Shown: positions 1 through 8,092 of the stretch, in pieces
Position numbering within the stretch: the stretch's first letter is position 1
How the letters are laid out: each line of letters begins with the position of its first letter
NCBI GenBank assembly: GCA_903835235.1
Contig: CAILMF010000074.1
Span: forward strand, 124,001-188,000
Length of the DNA: 64,000 nt
Direction: 5' to 3'
From: an uncultured Rhodospirillales bacterium
GTDB lineage: Bacteria; Pseudomonadota; Alphaproteobacteria; Acetobacterales; Acetobacteraceae
Notes under the pieces: generated by a model
Told to the model about the DNA's origin: nothing
Seen by the model: the letters and a program-made list of their open reading frames with translations, nothing else
Databases searched by the model: none
Made by a program: the position numbers and the translations under genes

Positions 1-129
1 CAGGTAATCAGCCCATTGCGCATCGCTCAACGTGGCCGGGTCGGCGGGCCGCAACAGGTGCGCCTCGCCGCAATGCCGAAACTCCAGTTCGGCACGCGCG
101 CCGCACCAGGGGCAATCGATCATCAGCAT
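1..129 (-). CDS. soxD: Sarcosine oxidase subunit delta, N-terminal part (cut by window edge)
   Basis: The delta subunit is the small zinc-binding subunit of heterotetrameric sarcosine oxidase, which oxidises sarcosine to glycine and passes the one-carbon unit to tetrahydrofolate. The first 43 codons are visible. They read MLMIDCPWCGARAELEFRHC, with the CPWCG zinc-ligand pair at residues 6-10 typical of SoxD, and run off the left edge. An alternative start is Met3 at 123. The gene lies 70 bp downstream of soxB in the same orientation, the usual soxB-D-A-G order, so soxA and soxG probably lie beyond the window. Identification rests on the motif plus the neighbour. Confidence 0.85.
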   Translation of the reverse strand, partial: MLMIDCPWCGARAELEFRHCGEAHLLRPADPATLSDAQWADYL

Positions 130-199
130 GGCGCAATGCCTCCGGCGGGGCCGGCCGGTTCAGACCTCCGCGCCTGCGTCGCTGCGGTCATCGGGCGGC

Positions 200-1453
200 T
201 CAATGCGCCACTGCCGCAGCCGCGGCCTCATCGATCAGCCGTCCCGTCACGAAGCGGTCCAGCGAGAAGGGCGCGGCGATGGGGTGCGGTTCGCCCCGCG
301 CGATGGTGGCGGCGAAGACATGCCCACTGCCCGGCGTGGCCTTGAAGCCGCCGGTGCCCCAGCCGCAATTCACATATAGCCCCGGCACCGGCGTCAGCCC
401 GATGATCGGCGAGCGATCGGTCGTCGTGTCCACGATCCCACCCCAGCTGCGCAGCATGCGCATGCGCCGGAACATCGGGAACAGCTCGCAGATCGCCTCC
501 AGCGTATGCGACAGGATCTGCACGCCACCGGCCTGCGAATAGCTGGGGTATTGGTCGGTGCCGGCGCCGATCACCAGCTCGCCCTTGTCGGACTGGCTGA
601 TATAGGCGTGCACCGTGTTGCTCATGACCACGCAGGGGAAGACCGGCTTCACCGGTTCGCTGACCAGCGCCTGCAACGGAAAGCTCTCCAGCGGCATGCG
701 CACGCCGGCCATCGCCATCACCAGGCTGGTGCTGCCGGCCGCGACGACGCCGACCTTCCGCGTGCGGACCTCGCCCCGGCTGGTGCTCAGCCCGGTGACG
801 CCGCCATCAACCCCGCGGGTGATGCCGGTGACTTCGCAGTTCTGGATGATATCGACGCCGAGCGCGGAAGCCGCCCGCGCATAGCCCCAGGCCACCGCAT
901 CATGCCGCGCCACGCCGCCACGCCGTTGCAGCGCGCCACCCAGCACGGGGTAGCGCTGCTGATGGATATCCAGCGGCGGGCAGAAGGCGCGGCAGGCCTC
1001 GGCGTCCAGCCATTCATTGTCCACGCCGGCCAGCCGGTTGGCGTGCACGTGGCGGCGGAAGCTCTGTTCGTCGTGCACGTTGTGCGCCAGCATCAGCACG
1101 CCGCGCGGGCTGAACATGACGTTGTAGTTCAGTTCCTGGCTCAGCCCTTCCCACAGTTGCACGGCGTGGTCGTACAGCGCGGCGCTTTCCGGGAACAGGT
1201 AGTTGCTGCGGATGATCGTGGTGTTGCGCCCGGTATTGCCGCCGCCGATCCAGCCCTTCTCCAGCACCGCAATCCGCCCGACGCGATGCTCCTTCGCCAG
1301 GTAGTAGGCGGTGGCCAACCCGTGCCCACCACCGCCGACGATGACAACATCGTATTCGGCCTGCGGCTGCGCCGGCGCGCGCCATTGCGGCTCCCAGCCG
1401 CTCTGCCCGCGCAACGCTTCCCGCAGCAGGCGGAAGGCGCTGAAGCCGCTCAT
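200..1453 (-). CDS. soxB: Sarcosine oxidase subunit beta (FAD/FMN amine oxidase)
   Basis: 417 residues, the usual length for SoxB. The Rossmann dinucleotide motif DVVIVGGGGHGLATAYYLA (about residues 35-53) binds FAD. GRNTTIIRSNYL and the segment VARHDAVAWGYAR (about 181-193) are characteristic of the heterotetrameric enzyme; the His in the latter corresponds to the covalent FMN-attachment His of the family. The product is cytoplasmic and would oxidise sarcosine or a related N-methyl amino acid. Its ATG overlaps the hyuB stop by 4 bp, so it is translationally coupled to hydantoinase genes, which suggests that sarcosine is made by that pathway. The family is clear; the exact substrate is inferred. 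Confidence 0.9.
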   Translation of the reverse strand: MSGFSAFRLLREALRGQSGWEPQWRAPAQPQAEYDVVIVGGGGHGLATAYYLAKEHRVGRIAVLEKGWIGGGNTGRNTTIIRSNYLFPESAALYDHAVQLWEGLSQELNYNVMFSPRGVLMLAHNVHDEQSFRRHVHANRLAGVDNEWLDAEACRAFCPPLDIHQQRYPVLGGALQRRGGVARHDAVAWGYARAASALGVDIIQNCEVTGITRGVDGGVTGLSTSRGEVRTRKVGVVAAGSTSLVMAMAGVRMPLESFPLQALVSEPVKPVFPCVVMSNTVHAYISQSDKGELVIGAGTDQYPSYSQAGGVQILSHTLEAICELFPMFRRMRMLRSWGGIVDTTTDRSPIIGLTPVPGLYVNCGWGTGGFKATPGSGHVFAATIARGEPHPIAAPFSLDRFVTGRLIDEAAAAAVAH

Positions 1454-3081
1454 GCCGGCACCTTGCCGTCGGCGATGTCCTCGGCCACCCGCGCCGCATC
1501 GCGTCGTTCGGGCGCGCCCCAGCCGCCACCGCCGGCGGTCTCGATCAATATACGGTCGCCACGGTGCATCCGGGTCACCCGCTTGGACGGAATGCTCTCG
1601 CGCGTGCCATCAGCGCGGATCAGCACGCTCTCGGCCATCGCGCCCGGCCCACCGCCAGCCGCCCCCTGCGGCGCAAAGTAATGCCGTTCCCCGCGATGCG
1701 TCAGCACGCACTCCGCCGCCAGCAGCTCATACTCCTTCACCAGCCCCAACCCGCCACGATGCAGCCCATTGCCGCCGCTGCCCTCGCGCAGCGCCACGCG
1801 ATGCACGCGGAACGGCGTTTCCATCTCCATCGCTTCGGCTGGCAGATTCATGCAGTTGGTCGCATCCGTCTCGATCACATCCACCCCGTCCAGCAACATG
1901 GAAGCGCCGCTGCCGCCGGTGACCAGTTCGCCGGTCACATAGGGCCGGCCGGCATCGTCCATGCCACCAAAGGCCAGCGCCAGCAATTCCCCCGCGGGGT
2001 CCGCTGGCACGCGGTCCGGCACCGCCGCGCGCAGCGCGCCCAATATGGTGCCGGCGATGCGCTTGATCGTCGCCGTCCGCGCATTCACCGGCCCCGGCGC
2101 ACGCGGGTTGACGATGCTGCCTTCCGGCAGGTCCAACGTCACCATCCGGTAGCAGCCGCCATTGTTCATGATGCCCGGGTCAGTGATGGCCCGCAGCGCG
2201 AAATACACCCCCGCCAGCACCGAGGACCGCACCGCATTGAACGGCCCGCGCGTCTGCGGCGAGGACCCGGTGAAATCGCAATGGAACCGCCCGGGCGCGA
2301 CGGTCACCGCCACCTCGATCCGCACCGGCGTCTCCAGGTCTATCCCGTCATTGTCCAGGTAATCCGCGTGCCGATAGGTGCCGGCGGGCAGGTCGTCCAG
2401 CGCCGCCAGCGTCTGCCGTTCACTGCGTTGCAGCAGCTCGCCGAAGATCGAGATCGCCTGGTTCTGCCCCAGCCCGTCAGCCACTTCCCGCACCCGCCGC
2501 GCTCCCACCAGGCAGCAGGAAAGCTGCGCCCGCAGGTCGCCCATCACGGTATCGGGAATGCGGACGTTCTGCCGCAGAATGGCGACCAGCGTCTCGTTCT
2601 CCACCCCGGCATCCAGGTATTTCAGCGGCGGCAGGCGCAGGCCTTCCTGGAAGATCTCGGTGGCATTGGTCGGCACCGAACCCGGCGAGAGCCCGCCCAT
2701 GTCCTGGTGATGCGTCATCGCCGCCGAATAGGCGATGAGACGCCCGTGGTGGAACACCGGCATCACCAGCGCGATATCCGGCAGATGCGTGCCGCCCAGA
2801 TACGGCTCATTCATCAGGTAGGCATCGCCGTCGCGCATCTTGTCCGGCGGGAAATACTGCTTCATCGCCTGCAGCACCGGCACCAGCGTGGCCAGGTGGA
2901 TCGGAATGGCGCAGGCCTGCGCCAGCGTCTCGCCCTCCGCGGTGAACAGCGCCGCCGAGGCGTCCAGCCCTTCCTTCACAATGGGCGAGAAGCTGGCGCG
3001 CAGCAGCGTCTGCTGCATCTCGTCGGCAATGCCGTCCAGCTTGTGCCGGCTGACTTCCAGCGTGATGGGGTCCAGGCTCAT
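1450..3081 (-). CDS. hyuB: Hydantoinase B / oxoprolinase B family subunit
   Basis: 543 residues matching HyuB in length and start (MSLDPITLEVSRHKLDGIADE). Family signatures seen include YLMNEPYLGGTHLPDIALV, MTHHQDMGGLSPGS and the C-terminal GGGGWGAPERRD. With HyuA it forms an ATP-dependent cytoplasmic amidohydrolase acting on hydantoins, N-methylhydantoin or 5-oxoproline. It overlaps hyuA by 4 bp and soxB by 4 bp, forming a tight operon. The neighbouring sarcosine oxidase favours N-methylhydantoin (giving N-carbamoylsarcosine, then sarcosine), but the sequence alone does not settle substrate choice. Acetone- and acetophenone-carboxylase subunits are distant alternatives. Confidence 0.88.
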   Translation of the reverse strand: MSLDPITLEVSRHKLDGIADEMQQTLLRASFSPIVKEGLDASAALFTAEGETLAQACAIPIHLATLVPVLQAMKQYFPPDKMRDGDAYLMNEPYLGGTHLPDIALVMPVFHHGRLIAYSAAMTHHQDMGGLSPGSVPTNATEIFQEGLRLPPLKYLDAGVENETLVAILRQNVRIPDTVMGDLRAQLSCCLVGARRVREVADGLGQNQAISIFGELLQRSERQTLAALDDLPAGTYRHADYLDNDGIDLETPVRIEVAVTVAPGRFHCDFTGSSPQTRGPFNAVRSSVLAGVYFALRAITDPGIMNNGGCYRMVTLDLPEGSIVNPRAPGPVNARTATIKRIAGTILGALRAAVPDRVPADPAGELLALAFGGMDDAGRPYVTGELVTGGSGASMLLDGVDVIETDATNCMNLPAEAMEMETPFRVHRVALREGSGGNGLHRGGLGLVKEYELLAAECVLTHRGERHYFAPQGAAGGGPGAMAESVLIRADGTRESIPSKRVTRMHRGDRILIETAGGGGWGAPERRDAARVAEDIADGKVPA

Positions 3082-5108
3082 CGCGTCAGCACCAGGTTCA
3101 TGGCGGCATCCACTTCGGCGTTCCAGCCGGCTTCCACCAAGGTCGTGGTGTCGGCCTGCTCGACAAGGGCCGGGCCCGGGAACCGATGGCCGACCGGCAT
3201 CGTGGCGCGGTCCAGCACCGGTGCAAGCACGCCCTGCGGCCGGGCCGCGGTGATGATGCGTCGCCGCGATTTCTCGATGGCGCCGACCGCGGCGGGCAAG
3301 GCCATCTCGCGCAGCGTCTCGGCACCGCCGGCGCTGTGGACGACGCGCAGGTTCACCATCCTGGCCGGAACCCGCGCGGCGTAGCCGTAGGCGCGTTCAT
3401 GCGCGGCGAGGAAGCCTGCGTAGAGGCGGTCTGCCAGGTCGGGCCAGGACGGGTCGAAGCCGACTTCCAGCGTATAGCTCTGGCCGATGTAGCAGAGGTC
3501 CGCGCTGCAGATGATGGTGCTGGCGGCGACGCCATCGGCCTGCATCAGCGTGGCGGCGCGCGCGTTCAACCCTGCCAGCGTCGCCCTCACGCTGGCCAGC
3601 TTCAGCGCCGAAAGGGGCACGGGCGCGGCGGTCGCAACCTCATGCTCGGTCGCGGCCGCGAGCAGCCCGGCGGCCGCCAACAGGCCAGGCAGCCGCGGCA
3701 CCACGATACGCGTCATGCCGAGTTCATCCGCCAGCGCCGTGGCATGCAGGCCACCCGCACCACCCAGCGGCAGCAGCGCGAAGCCGCGGGGGTCCAGGCC
3801 CTGGCGCACCGAGACGCGGCGGATGCCTTCGGCCATCTGGGCATTCAGCACGCGGTGGATGCCCAGCGCGGCCTGTTCGACCGTCATGCCCAGCGGCGCC
3901 GCAACCTTCCGCAGGATCACGTCATGCGCCAGCTCCGCGCGCAGGCGCAGCGCGCCGCCGGCGAAGAACCCCGGGTCCAGCCAGCCGAGCATGAGCGATG
4001 CGTCGGTGACGGTGGCCTGCTCGCCGCCCCGCCCATGGCAGGCCGGCCCCGGCTCGCTGCCCGCCGAGTCCGGCCCGACGCGCAGTGCGCCGCCGCCGTC
4101 CACCCGCGCGATGCTGCCACCGCCGGCGCCGATGGTGTTCACATCCACCATGGCGACGCGGACGTCATACCCGGCGATCTGCGCTTCCGGCCGGATCATC
4201 GGCCGGCCGGAGGCGATCAGCGCGATATCCGCGCTGGTGCCGCCGACATCGATGGTGATGACATCCGGCGTCGCTGCCGAAGCGCCGACGATACGCCCGC
4301 CGATGACGCCCGCCGCGGGGCCGGACAGGAACAGCCGCACCGGCCGCAGCCGTGCCGTCGTGGCGCCCGCCAGCCCGCCGCGGGACTGCATCACCTGCAG
4401 CGGCGCGGGTACGCCGGCGCGCCGCAACCCATCCTCCAGCCGCGCCAGGTAGCGGTCCACCACCGGCTTCACATAGCCGTCGAAGGCGGTGACCACGGTC
4501 CTTTCGTATTCGCGGAACGCCGGGTCCACGGCATGCGAAAGCGACACCGCGATCCCTGGGTGGCGTGCGCCGATGATCGCGGCGGCGCGCAGCTCATGCG
4601 CCGGGTTGAGGAAGCTGAACAGGAAGCAGACGGCGATGCTGGTGCAGCCCTGCGCCACCAGGGCATCGGCGGCGGCGGCAACGGCCGCCTCGTCCAGCGA
4701 CAGCAGCACGCTGCCATCGGCGGCCAGCCGCTCCGGCACCTCCAGCCGGCGGCGGCGCGGCGCCAGGAAGACCGGCGTGCCGGCGCCGGGCGTCGCCGAA
4801 TAGAGCTCCCGCCGCAACTGCCGGCCGATCTCCAGGACATCGCGGAAGCCCTGGGTGGTGATGAGCCCCAGCGTCGCGCCTTTGCGCTCCAGCACCGCAT
4901 TGGTCGCCACCGTCGTGCCGTGGGCGAAGCGCGTGATGTCGCCAGGCAAAACGCCATGGGCGAGCTGAACCTGCTCCAGCCCGCGCAGGATTGCGATGGA
5001 AGGGTCCTGCCTGGTCGACGGCGTCTTCAGCAGGTGCAACCGCCCATCCGGCAGGCGGCAGACCAGGTCGGTGAAGGTGCCACCGGTGTCGACGCCGATC
5101 TCGGCCAT
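3078..5108 (-). CDS. hyuA: Hydantoinase A / oxoprolinase A family subunit (ATP-binding)
   Basis: 676 residues. The N terminus IGVDTGGTFTDLVC carries the ASKHA-type phosphate-binding loop. FAHGTTVATNAVLERKGA and VNTIGAGGGSIARVD are HyuA landmarks, and GPACHGRGG follows. The protein couples ATP hydrolysis to opening of cyclic amides together with HyuB. It is the first gene of the minus-strand operon, with a GGAGG Shine-Dalgarno sequence about 6 bases before the ATG. The region upstream (5109-5178) has no obvious operator. A dedicated N-carbamoylsarcosine amidase is not adjacent; a YcaC-type cysteine hydrolase lies 17 kb away, but nothing links them. Confidence 0.88.
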   Translation of the reverse strand: MAEIGVDTGGTFTDLVCRLPDGRLHLLKTPSTRQDPSIAILRGLEQVQLAHGVLPGDITRFAHGTTVATNAVLERKGATLGLITTQGFRDVLEIGRQLRRELYSATPGAGTPVFLAPRRRRLEVPERLAADGSVLLSLDEAAVAAAADALVAQGCTSIAVCFLFSFLNPAHELRAAAIIGARHPGIAVSLSHAVDPAFREYERTVVTAFDGYVKPVVDRYLARLEDGLRRAGVPAPLQVMQSRGGLAGATTARLRPVRLFLSGPAAGVIGGRIVGASAATPDVITIDVGGTSADIALIASGRPMIRPEAQIAGYDVRVAMVDVNTIGAGGGSIARVDGGGALRVGPDSAGSEPGPACHGRGGEQATVTDASLMLGWLDPGFFAGGALRLRAELAHDVILRKVAAPLGMTVEQAALGIHRVLNAQMAEGIRRVSVRQGLDPRGFALLPLGGAGGLHATALADELGMTRIVVPRLPGLLAAAGLLAAATEHEVATAAPVPLSALKLASVRATLAGLNARAATLMQADGVAASTIICSADLCYIGQSYTLEVGFDPSWPDLADRLYAGFLAAHERAYGYAARVPARMVNLRVVHSAGGAETLREMALPAAVGAIEKSRRRIITAARPQGVLAPVLDRATMPVGHRFPGPALVEQADTTTLVEAGWNAEVDAAMNLVLTR

Positions 5109-5178
5109 GGGATTCCTCCAGCAGCATCAACGCGGCTGCCGGCCAGCCGGGCCAGCAGCCGCGCCATCAGGGCGGCAA

Positions 5179-5200
5179 GGCGGTGCCCGGTGGCACCGCC
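5179..5200 (-). terminator. Hairpin after yghU, possible terminator
   Basis: A perfect 9-bp stem (GGCGGTGCC / GGCACCGCC) with a CGGT loop begins 8 bases after the yghU stop and precedes the hyuA operon. Only a weak T-run follows on the minus strand, so termination would be inefficient or factor-assisted. Confidence 0.4.
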
Positions 5201-5208
5201 CACGCCGC

Positions 5209-6081
5209 TCAGCCGCCGGCGGCCAGCTTGTCCTGCGTGCGCGTCAGGAAGTCACTGGCATCGTGGCGTTCATGCAACTGGCTGGCGGGGTCGCCCTGCA
5301 CCCGGTTGACCATGCGCCCGCGCTGCACCGCCGGCCGGGCGCCGATGGCTTCCGCCCAGCGCAGCACATTCTTGTACTCATGCACCGAAAGGAACTCGGC
5401 GGCGCCGTACAGCAACCCCTTGGCCAGGCCGCCATACCAGGGCCACACCGCCATGTCGGCGATGGTGTAGTCGGCCCCACCCAGGTACGCGCTCTCGGCC
5501 AGGCGGCGATCCAGCACATCCATCTGGCGCTTCACCTCCATGGCGAAGCGGTTGATCGGGTATTCCATCTTGAACGGCGCATAGGCGTAGAAATGCCCGA
5601 AGCCGCCGCCCAGGTAGGGCGCGCTGCCCATCTGCCAGAACAGCCAGGACATGCATTCGGCCCGCGCCGCCGGCTCGGTCGGCAGGAAGGCGCCGAACTT
5701 TTCCGCCAGATGCACCAGGATGGCGCCGCTCTCGAACACCCGGATCGGGGCAGGGCCGCTGCGGTCCAGCAGCGCCGGGATCTTGGAGTTGGGGTTCACG
5801 CCGACGAAGCCGCTGCCGAACTGGTCGCCGTCACCGATCTTGATCAGCCAGGCATCGTACTCGGCACCGCTGTGGCCCAGCGCCAGCAGCTCCTCCAGCA
5901 TGATGGTGACCTTCTGCCCGTTCGGCGTGGCCAGCGAATAGAGCTGCATCGGGTGCTTGCCGACCGGCAACTCCTTGTCGTGCGTGGCACCGGCGATTGG
6001 CCGGTTGATGTTGGCGAAGCGGCCGCCATTCTCCTTGTCCCAGGTCCAGACCTTGGGCGGCGTATACTCGTCGGTGCTCAT
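5209..6081 (-). CDS. yghU: YghU-type glutathione-dependent disulfide-bond oxidoreductase
   Basis: 290 residues, close to the 288 of E. coli YghU. It has an N-terminal extension before the thioredoxin-like domain, the glutathione-site segment NPNSKIPALLDRSG, and a C-terminal all-helical GST domain with YTIADMAVWPWYGGLAKG. Nu-class transferases of this type bind two glutathiones and reduce organic peroxides and disulfides in the cytoplasm. A GGAGA ribosome site sits about 8 bases before the ATG. It is monocistronic, with a hairpin after the stop. Nothing nearby indicates a particular substrate. Confidence 0.88.
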   Translation of the reverse strand: MSTDEYTPPKVWTWDKENGGRFANINRPIAGATHDKELPVGKHPMQLYSLATPNGQKVTIMLEELLALGHSGAEYDAWLIKIGDGDQFGSGFVGVNPNSKIPALLDRSGPAPIRVFESGAILVHLAEKFGAFLPTEPAARAECMSWLFWQMGSAPYLGGGFGHFYAYAPFKMEYPINRFAMEVKRQMDVLDRRLAESAYLGGADYTIADMAVWPWYGGLAKGLLYGAAEFLSVHEYKNVLRWAEAIGARPAVQRGRMVNRVQGDPASQLHERHDASDFLTRTQDKLAAGG

Positions 6082-6154
6082 GGGGTGTTCTCCGGTTTTG
6101 CTGCTGTCAGCGTGGGGGTGTCCGGGGAGGAGTACAAGCAGGGACGCCGTTGTT

Positions 6155-7255
6155 TCACCCCGGCGTCTCGATCCCGCCCTGGGCGCGGTCCACCGTCACC
6201 GCCTTCAGCACCGCCCATACCGCCAGGCCCGGCCGCAGCGCCAGCCGCTCGGCGCTGTCGCGGGTAATGCGCGCCAGCACCTCGGTCGGCCCGATGCGCA
6301 GTTGCACGAAAGCCTCGTGCGGCGTGGCGGCCGGCGCCAGGCCGACGACTTCCGCCGGCAGGATGTTCTGGGTGGAAAGCCCCTCGGGCTGCCGCGTCGC
6401 CACCGCCACGTCGCGGGCGCGCAGCCGGATGCGGATGCGCGTGCCCACGGCTTCCGCGCGCAGCGGCACCAGCAGTGCGCCGCCGGCAAAGCCAAGCCGC
6501 GTCAGCCCGCGCCCGGCATCATGCCCCTCGATGGTGCAGGCCAGTACCGCACCGGCATCGCGCCGCGCGGCCAGCGGCAGGTCGGTGCGCAGCGCCAGCG
6601 CCGCCACGCTGCCCTCGGCCAGCACCTGGCCGGCCTGCAGCAGCACCAGGTGGCTGGCCAGCGCATCCACCTCGTCCAACGCATGGGTCACGTACAGCAC
6701 CGGCAGCCGCGAGACCTCGCACAGGCGGGCCAGGAAGGGCAGTACCTCGGCGCGGCGACCGGCATCCAGCGCGGCCAGCGGCTCGTCCATCAGCAACAGC
6801 TCGGGCCGGCACAGCAGCGCCCGGCCCAGCGCCACGCGTTGCTTCTCGCCGCCGGAAAGCCGCGCCGGCCGTCGCTCCAGCAGCGCCTCCAGCCCCAGCA
6901 GCGCGACCACTTCCTCAAAGCCCGGGCCGGTGGCCTGCGGTGGCGCGCGCTTCAGGCCGTAGCGCAGATTGGCGGCCACGCTGAGATGCGGGAACAGCCG
7001 GGCATCCTGGAACACCATGCCGCAGCGCCGCTGTTCCGGCGGCAGGCAAAGCCCGGCCGCGGTATCCAGCAGCACCCGCCCGCCCAGCGCCACCCGCCCC
7101 GCTTCCGGCCGCAACAGCCCCACCACGGCCGCCAGGATGGTGGACTTGCCGCAGCCGGAAGGCCCGAACAACGCGGTCACCCCGGCCTCGGCGGCGGTAA
7201 AGCCGACATCCAGCCGAAACCCCGGGAAGCCATGCCGCAACGCCACCCGCAGCAT
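6155..7255 (-). CDS. modC: Molybdate ABC transporter ATPase with Mop domain
   Basis: 366 residues. The Walker A motif is GPSGCGKST near residue 31, the signature LSGGEKQRVALGRAL and Walker B LLLMDEPLAALD follow, and the H-loop is YVTHALDEVD. The last 70 residues (from STQNILPAEVVGL) form a Mop/TOBE domain that binds molybdate and separates ModC from CysA and other importers. The start was set at 7255, where the ATG overlaps the modB stop by one base (TGATG); the longer open frame upstream is modB sequence in another frame. Function: energises molybdate uptake at the inner membrane for molybdenum-cofactor enzymes. Confidence 0.9.
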   Translation of the reverse strand: MLRVALRHGFPGFRLDVGFTAAEAGVTALFGPSGCGKSTILAAVVGLLRPEAGRVALGGRVLLDTAAGLCLPPEQRRCGMVFQDARLFPHLSVAANLRYGLKRAPPQATGPGFEEVVALLGLEALLERRPARLSGGEKQRVALGRALLCRPELLLMDEPLAALDAGRRAEVLPFLARLCEVSRLPVLYVTHALDEVDALASHLVLLQAGQVLAEGSVAALALRTDLPLAARRDAGAVLACTIEGHDAGRGLTRLGFAGGALLVPLRAEAVGTRIRIRLRARDVAVATRQPEGLSTQNILPAEVVGLAPAATPHEAFVQLRIGPTEVLARITRDSAERLALRPGLAVWAVLKAVTVDRAQGGIETPG

Positions 7256-7944
7256 CAGTCCCGCCCCAGGGCGCGGTTCATCCGCCGGCCCAGGTACTCG
7301 GCCGAAAGCAGCCCCGCGATCGCCAGCGCGAAGGAGACCAGTGCCAGCCGGGCCGCCACTCCCTCGCCCCCCGGGGTTTGCGTGGCGCTGTAGATCGCCA
7401 GCGGCAGGGTCTGGGTCTCGCCGGGAATATTGGAGGCGAAGGTGATGACGGCCCCGAACTCGCCCAGGCCGGCGGCAAAGGCGGTCACCGCCCCGGCCAG
7501 GATCCCCGGCGACATCAGCGGCAGCGTGATGGTCAGGAAGCTGTCGAGCGGCCTGGCCCCGAGCGTCCGCGCCGCGGCCTCCAGACCACTGTCCACGTTC
7601 TCCAGGCTCAGCCGCACCGCCCGGACGATTAGCGGGAAGGACATCACCGCCGTGGCCAGGGCCGCACCATTGGTGGTGAAGACCAGGCGAATGCCGAACC
7701 AGTCCAGCAGCGGCGCGCCCAAGGGGCCGCGCACGCCGAACAGCAGCAGCAGGCACCAGCCGGTGACCACCGGCGGCACCACCAATGGCAGGTGCACGCA
7801 GGCATCCAGCAGGAACCGGCCGGGAAAGCGGCCGCGCGCCAGCAGCCAGGCAACGGCCACGGCCGGCAGCAGGGAAAGCAGCACGCTGCGCCCGGCCACC
7901 GCCACGCTCAACTGCACCGCCTGCCACTCCTCCGGGCTCAGCAT
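7255..7944 (-). CDS. modB: Molybdate ABC transporter permease
   Basis: 229 residues from the start MLSPEEWQAVQLSVAVAG, exactly the size of E. coli ModB; 35 further codons are open upstream but do not look like ModB. Several hydrophobic helices and the cytoplasmic EAA loop (LEAAARTLGARPLDSFLTIT) are visible, as is the family motif GLGEFGAVITFASNI. It forms the inner-membrane channel with ModC. The periplasmic binding gene modA, normally directly upstream, is absent; a TonB-dependent receptor occupies that place. A ModE-type operator lies about 90 bases upstream. Confidence 0.88.
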   Translation of the reverse strand: MLSPEEWQAVQLSVAVAGRSVLLSLLPAVAVAWLLARGRFPGRFLLDACVHLPLVVPPVVTGWCLLLLFGVRGPLGAPLLDWFGIRLVFTTNGAALATAVMSFPLIVRAVRLSLENVDSGLEAAARTLGARPLDSFLTITLPLMSPGILAGAVTAFAAGLGEFGAVITFASNIPGETQTLPLAIYSATQTPGGEGVAARLALVSFALAIAGLLSAEYLGRRMNRALGRD

Positions 7945-8033
7945 CGGCGCGGGCCGCGGGCTGGTGCCACGGTCCCGGGCCGCGGCCAGGCGAACCCGGG
8001 CAGGAAAGGGCACGGCGTCATGGCGTCCCGGAG

Positions 8034-8057
8034 CGTTATATCCGGCCAAACCTAACG
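8034..8057 (-). promoter_or_regulatory. Candidate ModE operator (Mo-box) upstream of modBC
   Basis: The 24-bp sequence has arms CGTTATAT and ACCTAACG, with inverted CGTTA/TAACG ends 14 bp apart. This is the architecture and half-site of the E. coli modA ModE operator as I recall it (CGTTATAT, 8-bp spacer, then a second arm ending in ATAACG). It lies between the 3' end of the receptor gene and modB, about 90 bases before the modB start, where it could repress modBC when molybdate is plentiful. ModE itself is not in the window. Confidence 0.6.
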
Positions 8058-8092
8058 GTCGAGACCCCTGCGGTAAACCCTGCGGGTTCGGC

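Noticed and set aside
1564-3384. 606-codon plus-strand open frame opposite hyuB
   Set aside because: His/Arg/Gln-rich translation without domains, exactly antisense to a well-matched HyuB; a by-product of high third-position GC.
3186-5309. 707-codon plus-strand open frame opposite hyuA
   Set aside because: Same type of shadow; HyuA motifs on the minus strand decide the coding strand.
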